Assembly: GCF_000189635.1 (NCBI RefSeq) | Contig: NW_002476493.1 | Location: 1-22,475, forward strand | Source: Tetrahymena thermophila SB210 | Lineage: Eukaryota; Ciliophora; Oligohymenophorea; Hymenostomatida; Tetrahymenidae | Direction: 5' to 3' | Length of the DNA: 22,475 bases | The notes under the pieces: generated by a model | What the model was told of the DNA's origin: nothing | The model's input: the letters and a program-made list of their open reading frames with translations, nothing else | The model's database searches: none | Shown here: positions 12,403 to 19,270 of the stretch, one piece after another | How positions within the stretch are numbered: position 1 is the stretch's first letter | Layout of the letters: the number at the start of each line of letters is the position of its first letter | Position numbers and translations under genes: made by a program

Positions 12403-12913
12403 AAAAATGTTTTTTTTATCAGATTTGCTATTAGCTTTGATTTGTCTTTTTCGAAATTAATTAACCCAACGAGAATGATAAAAATTATTTAAATAGAGCT
12501 AATATTTATAATAGCTATCACAACTAAAATTATTTGGCTTAAATTTTACTTTCAGTAAAATCATTTATAATTACAAAAAGCATCAAATAGCTATAAATAA
12601 GCCTCCGCTTCAAATTCTTCTTTTCTTAGTAAATATGTATATTTTAATAAGGCTTATTTCTTATAATTGCTAATTATTAACATGAGCATTATATTATCTT
12701 CCAAAACTAAATTAATTAGTATCCTCTCAAAGAATTTATAAAATATTTTAACAATTTCCCAATACAGAAATTAATTCCTAAAACCAGTATATAAAAATCC
12801 ATATTTAATGAATGATATCTTCCACCTTCTAAGATATTTATTAATTTTATTAATCAATTTTTTATATTTATTTAAGCTTAGAGTACAAAAAATAAGGAAC
12901 AAACAAGAAGTTC
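12403..12913 (-). pseudogene. Decayed copy of the last exon of the giant membrane-protein gene
   Basis: This aligns base for base with 9-533, part of the last visible exon of the giant gene, in the same orientation. Shared stretches include AATTATAAATGATT and GAAATTGTTAAAATATTTTATA. The copy has a 4-bp insertion next to ATATCATT and loses about 20 nt where the parent codes for LIFFYYQQ, plus smaller indels. The frame is therefore broken more than once. Upstream exons are absent. At its low-coordinate end it runs directly into an LRR-gene relic, which makes a chimeric locus. Confidence 0.8.
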
Positions 12914-14248
12914 TATCTAATTTAATTTGGTAAAATTATATAGTTATTATTTATTAGTTATCATTAAAATTTTGATTTTTGCTAATCATAATTTAACAAG
13001 TTAGTTTTTAATATTTTGTGTAAAATTTACTAAAAATAAATTTTTTTTTTATTATTTATTTTCTTCAACTTTCTAAAATTTATGATTAGTCTAATTGTTT
13101 TATGAAACAAACTCAAACAAAAATTGAATCAGATTTTTAAAATTTGATAAAAAATCAAAATAATTGATTATGCTTTTTTTATCTAAACCATATGAGATAA
13201 TAAATTAAAACACACAAAACACAATATTAATATTTTTTGGGGCTTGTCTATATTAAGGTATCAATATATTAAGGCCCTTATTTGAAATTTTTTAAAATAC
13301 ATTGAATTATTTGGATTTAGATTTAATTAAGGCCTTTATTAAAGTTTTTAAATAAAACAAGAGGTTATTATAAAATATAAACCTTTAGGGAAAATATATT
13401 TTATTTTTTATTTTTATAAATTTTTTTTAATAATTGTTAAATTTAAAAATAATTTGTTAATGGATTCTGGGTAAAGAGTTCAAGTTACCATAATTCTTAG
13501 ATAAAAAGCATTACAGTTTTGAAAAGGTAGACAAATTTTTAAAAAAAATATCTCTAATTTAATTAAGATAAGTAAAAATAATTAAAAAAAATAGCACAGT
13601 ATTATTAAAAGTTTATCTTAAATTAGGGGTGTCTTATATTAGAGGGGGGACGGAATACACAAAATATATTTAAAAATGATTAAATAAATATAATTAAAAG
13701 AATCTACTATTTTTTGTATTAAATAATAAAATGAATTTTAAAATATGGTTAAAAGTATATTGAATCAGGTAAAAAAATGCAAATATATTTAAAATATTGA
13801 TAAACTTTAATCTTCGATTTTTGAAACTCTCTACTATCTAGTTTTAGCTGTTGAATAAACCCATTTTCTTTTTTAATTAGTATGACATTATTTTATTTTC
13901 AAAAATAAATAGCTCAATTCAATATTTTAGTTAATTCAAAATGATTTTTTTTAATAAATATTTTAAATCATTCATTTAACATACAAAAGAGTATTGATTT
14001 ATTTTCATTTATTGAAATTTATCTTTAATTTTTCATATTTCAATTTTGCTTGAGATAAAAGATAAAGTCATAAAAACAAAGATTTGCATACATGAAATCA
14101 TCAAATTCAAACTTATGAAGTAGAAATCATTTTACAATCACTTTTACAATTCTATATAATTAGAATAAATAATAAATATTATTTTATTAAATAATTAATA
14201 ATAAATTAATAAGAGGAATTTAGTCATTTTTTTTAATACCAAAAAGTT
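12914..14248. other. Intergenic AT-rich stretch, no gene seen
   Basis: I found no frame with family-like protein on either strand. Two local oddities stand out. A motif like ATTAAGGCC recurs at about 13269 and 13328. A G-rich island lies at about 13625-13652 (AGGGGTG, then AGAGGGGGGACGG) within nearly pure A+T. Runs of A and T dominate the rest. Confidence 0.6.
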
Positions 14249-15039
14249 TCAAAAAATTCTTTCAATGGTTTCTTCTATAAGCTAGTTATATGCTTCTTCT
14301 ATATTTAATTTAAATAGTGATGATACTTCAAAAAACAAAATTCCATAAGAATCTGAAAAAGATTTTCCTTCACTAAAGCTAACTTGTCTATTAAAAGATT
14401 AATCTAACTTATTTCCAAGCAGAAGGTAAGTAAATTTCCTATCCTATATTTTCATTGATTCAAAATAATATTTAATCATTTCTTCAAAAGAATTTCTATC
14501 TGTAATATCATAAACCAAAACTAAACAACCGCCTTTCAAAATCAACTTAAAATAATTTTTCATATTACCAGCTCCGAATATTTCATGTCTTAATGTGTCT
14601 ATTAAAGTTATTTTTAAATTCATACCGCACTATTTTTTTATTTATTTATTGGTTAATTAATTAATTAAATTATAGGTTTTGGCTTAAACATTTTATTGAT
14701 GGAAAACAAATATTTTAAAAATATATTTTTGCTTAATACTTGAATAAAGGTATTAAGTTGTTTTAAATAATTTAGATTAACTATTATTTGAGCAGAAATT
14801 TAATGGATGATTTAATTTTTATTATCTAGAAAGAATTTTAATTATATTATCTATCAAAAGATAGAGAGAGAATTATATGATGATATTTCAATTAAATAAA
14901 CTACTTTTTAGATTCTATTAATGCAATAAGGTAATTAATTATCAACTCCACAAAATTTTTGAGCAATATTAGATTTACCCACTGATATTTTTCCTCCAAA
15001 CAAAATAGTTATCTAACCTTCTTTTTTTATTTATTCCAT
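14249..15039 (-). CDS. Divergent Rab/Ras-like small GTPase (one intron, boundary uncertain)
   Basis: The start ATG is at 15039. The first exon reads ITILFGGKISVGKSNIAQKF, a good P-loop (GxxxxGKS). The second exon, 14629-14249, follows acceptor AAATAG. It gives LKITLIDTLRHEIF where Rabs have the WDTAGQE box (G3), then LVLVYDITDRNSFEEM, GNKLDQ (G4, NKxD) and FFEVSS (G5-like), ending ERIF before TGA. So G1 and G4 are kept. G3 lacks the catalytic Gln context, and there is no C-terminal Cys for prenylation. The only phase-matching donor I see (GTAGTTTATT, near 14906) would remove switch I, so either a small exon is missed or the effector loop is lost. It is likely expressed but atypical. Decay cannot be excluded. 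Confidence 0.7.
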
Positions 15040-15460
15040 TTTCAATTTTGAATTTATTAAATCTTTGCTAATTAAATTATTTATAAACAATTTTGATAAT
15101 TTTAAAATTAAGGCATGCATAAAAAATAGATATTTTTCTATATTCTTTTATAAATTTAATAAAAAAAATTAACTTTAATAAATCTTTGCTGATTATATAT
15201 AGTACATCCAAATTTTAAATTCATGTGGATGAAGAAACGCAAAAAATTAATTAATTAATTACAGGATTAACTAGATTAATTAATTGTATCAATAATTTTA
15301 TTTTAATGTTAATCATAAAACTTTTGTTTTATTATTTATAATATGAATATGGTATTTCAAATGTTAAATTTTATAATTAACAGATATTTATTTGATAATA
15401 TATTGAGCTTAATCTTTTTAAAAAAATTAATTTTTTCCAAATATTTTAACAAATTATTAA

Positions 15461-15512
15461 TCAAAAATAACTAAAAATGTATTTTTTAATATAAATGAGG
15501 TGACGAAGGAAT
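15461..15512 (+). repeat. Dispersed 52-bp direct repeat, copy 1 (copy 2 at 15838-15889)
   Basis: Two nearly identical copies about 377 bp apart begin TCAAAAATAACTAAAAATG and end near GAGG(T/A)GACGAAGGA. The GC-richer tail GAGG.GACGAAGGA is unusual for this spacer. The copies sit between genes. Function is unknown. Confidence 0.75.
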
Positions 15513-15745
15513 TAATTTATTCGGTATACTTTTTGAATTTATTAAATTATAAATTAAAATACTAAATAATAATAAAACTAAGATTTTTAAGTAAGTAAAA
15601 ATTTTTTTAAATTATTCTTTCTTTCAATTGAAAAGTCTATCTAAACAAAATTTAGATAAAGAAAAAATGATACATTTTTAACTATTTTGTATGAGTTAAT
15701 AATAAATAAATTATTAATACAAATTAATTATTTTAAAATAACATC

Positions 15746-15826
15746 AAAAAATTCAAGGACTTATATTATAATTAATTTGATAAAACTAAAAAATTCAAGG
15801 ACTTATAATTTATATGATAAAACTAA
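15746..15826 (+). repeat. Two tandem copies of a roughly 40-bp repeat
   Basis: AAAAAATTCAAGGACTTATA occurs at 15746-15765 and again at 15788-15807. Each copy is followed by a T/A-rich stretch and GATAAAACTAAA. This is a short local duplication with no coding frame. Confidence 0.7.
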
Positions 15827-15837
15827 AATTTAAAATA

Positions 15838-15889
15838 TCAAAAATAACTAAAAATGTATTTTTTAATATAAATGAGGAGACGAAGGAGT
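15838..15889 (+). repeat. Dispersed 52-bp direct repeat, copy 2
   Basis: This is the second copy of the 15461-15512 element, with one or two substitutions. It ends about 40 bp from the stop codon of the hydrolase gene, in its presumed 3' untranslated region. Confidence 0.75.
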
Positions 15890-15929
15890 TATTTAACTTT
15901 TTTATTAAAAATAATTTGAACGTTTATTT

Positions 15930-17063
15930 TCACAAATAGATAATAATATTGATTAATAGTAAAATATTTAAACTAGTTATTAAATTAAAACTGCTATTTT
16001 TTACGATATTTTCGATTTTAATAGAAAGTTCATCAAATAGATCATCTGATTCATCTTCTTCATCTATATCAGTTTTCAAATAGAAAATAGCCAAGTAATT
16101 GTTTGTTGTATCAAAGTAGTTATAAAATTTGTATATTCCATTAGAAGAGTGGTAGGTACCATTTTTTAATATCCAGTGTCCAATTCCAAAACTCAATTTT
16201 CCGTTTATAGCCTCATCTAAATTACTTGGATCGACTTTTAAATTGCTCGTATAATCTTGAAGGATTATATCTACAGTCTTTTATTCCAATATTTTTTAAC
16301 CTTAAAAAACTCCTCCATTCATTAGCATGAGCATAAAATTAGCGTAATCAATCATTCTAATAAACATTCCATCAGCTATAGCCACGTTTTTACCATTCTC
16401 TCCATCAAAAGCAGTAAATCTAGCATTTACCATGCCTAAAGGATTAGCTAAAACCTCTTAAAATAGCTAATTAAATCCCTTTCCAGAAACTTTCTCAGCA
16501 ATAGCGCCAGCTACTTACATGCTCACATCCCCATACATAACAGTTGTTCCAGGAGTATTAAATAAATTATCTCTTGGTACTGGTTTGCCATTTATTGTAC
16601 CTCCTTTTGCAATTCCTAAAACAGAATCCTAAAGAGTTAAATCAAGAGCTTATAACCATTCATCTAAATATCCAAACCCGCTAGTGTGTGTCATTAATTG
16701 AAGAAGGGTAACTTCATTAGCTTCTTAAGAGAATTCATTATTTGGATAAAATTTAGAAATTTTATCAGTAAGGCTAAGTTTACCCTACTCAACTAATTTC
16801 ATAATTACAGTCATGGCTGGCCATTTACAACCAGAAGCTATATGTATAGTTGAATCATCAGTATAAGCAACAAAAGCAGAATTAGATAAATGTTCTTTTA
16901 CCAAAATAGTTCCATCTTTTAACTACACCATCCAACTTATTCTACCATCAAAAATATCTAAATTTTTTTTTAATTCTTTTGTTACTGAAGAAAATGAATG
17001 CGCTTCAGTATAAATTACAATCATAGCAATGAATAAAAATTACTAAAAAGAAATTTTAATCAT
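15930..17063 (-). CDS. Serine beta-lactamase-like hydrolase, secreted and probably GPI-anchored
   Basis: A single intronless frame of 377 residues is open in code 6 from ATG at 17063 to TGA at 15932-15930. Residues 1-21 form a hydrophobic signal peptide. The class C/penicillin-binding SxxK motif is ASGCK (Ser77, Lys80). MTHTSGFGY (124-132) is the typical segment after it. YGD (177-179) sits at the YxN position, within PGTTVMYGDVSMQVAGAIAE. HSSNG near 305 occupies the C-terminal HxG-like position. An acidic linker (DIDEEDESDD) is followed by KNSS and a hydrophobic tail (LITSLNILLLINIIIYL) that fits a GPI signal. In eukaryotes such proteins (LACTB/esterase type) are serine peptidases or esterases. 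Antibiotic hydrolysis is not implied. The substrate is unknown. Confidence 0.9.
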
Positions 17064-17442
17064 TTTTAAATGAGTATTTTCTTCTAAATTTAATTATATT
17101 ATTTTTATTCTTAATTTAAATAAGTATGAAAATAATATGATTATCAATTTAAAGAAATTAATTAATTAATCTATTTTAATATTTATTTATTAATAAATGA
17201 GGAATTTAAATAATAATTAATCAGAATTAATCAAATAATATCTTAATTCCTTAATACATAAATATATAGACCTTGCAATCTTAAATTTCATATCTAATTA
17301 AAAAGGCTATAAATCTTCAATTTAATAGCTTACTTCAAATTAAAAGGTAAATGGCAAATGTATTTTCCTATAAAAGATACTGAACAAAGATAATAGTTGA
17401 TTATGTATTTCATAGACATTTAATATAATTTTTCTTACTTCC

Positions 17443-17760
17443 ATGTTTAAAAAATCAGACAGAAAGCTGAGAAATCTGTCAAATCATTTTATATTAACTC
17501 AAAATATAGAATTCCTTAGAAAATTACAACTGAAGTTTATCAGCAAGACAATCTATCTCAAAATTATTAAATGGACACATGATCCAAAACTATACGCTGA
17601 TAGAAGAGATAATAAATTTGAAAGATTATATTTTTTGTCCTATCTTTTAATATCAATCAAATATATAAATAAAATGATTAAAATGTTACTAAGATCAAAT
17701 AAAATATTAGTGAAAATTTATTAAATAAATATTAAATTTTAAAATATTTATAATTTATGA
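17443..17760 (+). CDS. Doubtful small ORF, hypothetical basic protein
   Basis: The frame runs from ATG at 17443 to TGA at about 17758-17760 in code 6 (105 codons). Its first 93 codons contain no TAA or TAG, unlike every other gene here, and the few glutamines are CAA. The product is basic (SDRKLRNLSNHFILTQ, KWTHDPKLYADRRDNKFER, then Ile/Lys-rich). Base composition is slightly less AT-rich than the flanks. Another frame over the same stretch also looks protein-like (KIRQKAEKSVKSFYINSKYR), so even the frame is unsure. It may be a foreign or transposon remnant, or chance. Confidence 0.25.
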
Positions 17761-17866
17761 CATCATATTTTAGTATATCCATTTAATTGATAAACAACAC
17801 ATTTTAAAAATAGTATTTCAAAAATAAATATTTTTTAATTTTAATAAACAAAAAGCACTTCCAGAT

Positions 17867-17904
17867 ATTAAATTCTTAGGAATATGGGAAATTAAGAATT
17901 TAAT
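17867..17904. repeat. Perfect 12-bp inverted repeat with 14-nt loop
   Basis: ATTAAATTCTTA (17867-17878) and TAAGAATTTAAT (17893-17904) are exact reverse complements. They flank GGAATATGGGAAAT. A hairpin or a binding site for a dimeric protein is possible. No poly-T tract marks it as a terminator. Confidence 0.6.
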
Positions 17905-18500
17905 TCATGGATTTGTTATTAATAAAGTAGATTAATTTATAAATTAAATAATTTTATTTTATTATAAAATATTTGATTTATAATTTTTGATTATAAATAT
18001 GTAATTTAAGAAATTATAGCCAATCACCTAATTAAAATCTAGTGATTTGGGTATGTATCTATTCATTAATTAATGAGTTTAAAATTAAATAAAAATATAT
18101 TTGAAATTGTTAGCTCTAAGCCATTTTTTTTTAATTCATTTTATTTATGATAAATTTTGGTGAATTTCCAAACCTCCCGATTTGCATTTTTCTAGAATAT
18201 TTAGAGAGCATTTTATAATAAAAAATAAACAAGATAAGCATTTTAAAATTTATAATACCACATTAAAAAAATTACATAAATTCTTGATATGAAATAAGCT
18301 TATAAAAAGCCAAATTCAACATTAACGACTTTTAAATTCATTAATTTACTCTAAATATTATTAAATTTCTATTGTCTGAATCAATAAATGATAATTTAAA
18401 AGACAATTATTTTATGATTTTAAAAAATATAAAATGAAAAAAATGATCATAAGATAAATTAAAAATTTGAGAAAAAAAAACATTAAAACCACTAAAGTTA

Positions 18501-19270
18501 AAATAAAAAATAAAACTTGATTTCTCCCTGAGGTTTTATTTAAATCATGGCATCTAATTAATCATGATAAATAAAAAAAGGATATAAATATTATTGATGG
18601 ATAATATTTAAGATTAAAATATAACTGGCATATAAAAGTTTGGAATTTATATAATTTAATAAGATGTAATATAACATTAAAAGTTTCAAATTATTTTATC
18701 GTTTTTGCAGAAATTGCTTATGATGATTTAATTTATTTAAGTAAATTTTATTATTTTATTTTTTATAAATAATTGATTTACTTATAAAAATATGAATGAT
18801 ATTTATAAATATAAAATCAATAATAAAATCTATCTATCTATTTATATTTTAGGTTAAAAACACCTTTTCAAAATATTATAAAATAAAATATATAATATTA
18901 TTCAAACATTTTATATTTATTCATCATTTTTTCACCAGTTGTTTATCATCAGAAATCAAAGACAACTAATCTTTTTGATTTACGACACTTGCTTATTACT
19001 TTGAATTTTTATGATTTATCCATTGAGCGAAAACTTTTATAATAAATTTGTGTAAATTATTAATAAATATCAAAATAGTATAAACTTTTAAATTATAAAT
19101 TATTCTTTAAATTAATAAATAAAATTATATTAGTAGAATAAAAAAGATAAAAAATTAAAATAAATATAAGCTATCAAATAAATTCAAAGAGCTTTTTTGT
19201 TTTATATTCATTTTTATAGTTTAAAATATCACAATCCAAAACAAATAAATTGTTTTTACTAAAGTTTAAG
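18501..19270 (-). repeat. LRR-gene 3' end and flank, copy 2 (partner 11614-12360)
   Basis: This is the counterpart of the 11614-12360 block. It includes about 450 bp beyond the stop codon of the intact LRR gene, its terminal exon and its last intron. A (TCTA)n run at about 18828-18842 marks one of the diverged points. Confidence 0.8.

Larger units (their letters stand above)
15040..15929. other. Intergenic AT-rich stretch with direct repeats, no gene seen
   Basis: This lies between the GTPase start and the hydrolase stop. I see no coding frame with recognisable protein. It carries two families of direct repeats, listed separately. The upstream region of the GTPase gene must lie here, but no promoter motif can be named. 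Confidence 0.6.
17064..18500. other. Mostly empty AT-rich intergenic stretch
   Basis: This is upstream of the hydrolase start and downstream of the LRR gene. It holds a doubtful plus-strand ORF (17443-17760), a perfect inverted repeat (17867-17904), a small AATCAC/GTGATT inverted pair near 18033-18058, and simple A/T runs. No recognisable gene or RNA was found. Confidence 0.55.

Noticed and set aside
12914..14248. Possible genes in the large spacer
   Set aside because: All frames are low-complexity Ile/Lys/Asn/Phe strings without motifs or plausible splice structure.
15930..16196. Short minus-strand protein of 88 residues starting at an internal Met
   Set aside because: It is only the C-terminal tail of the 377-residue hydrolase; the apparent upstream stops are TAA/TAG glutamine codons.
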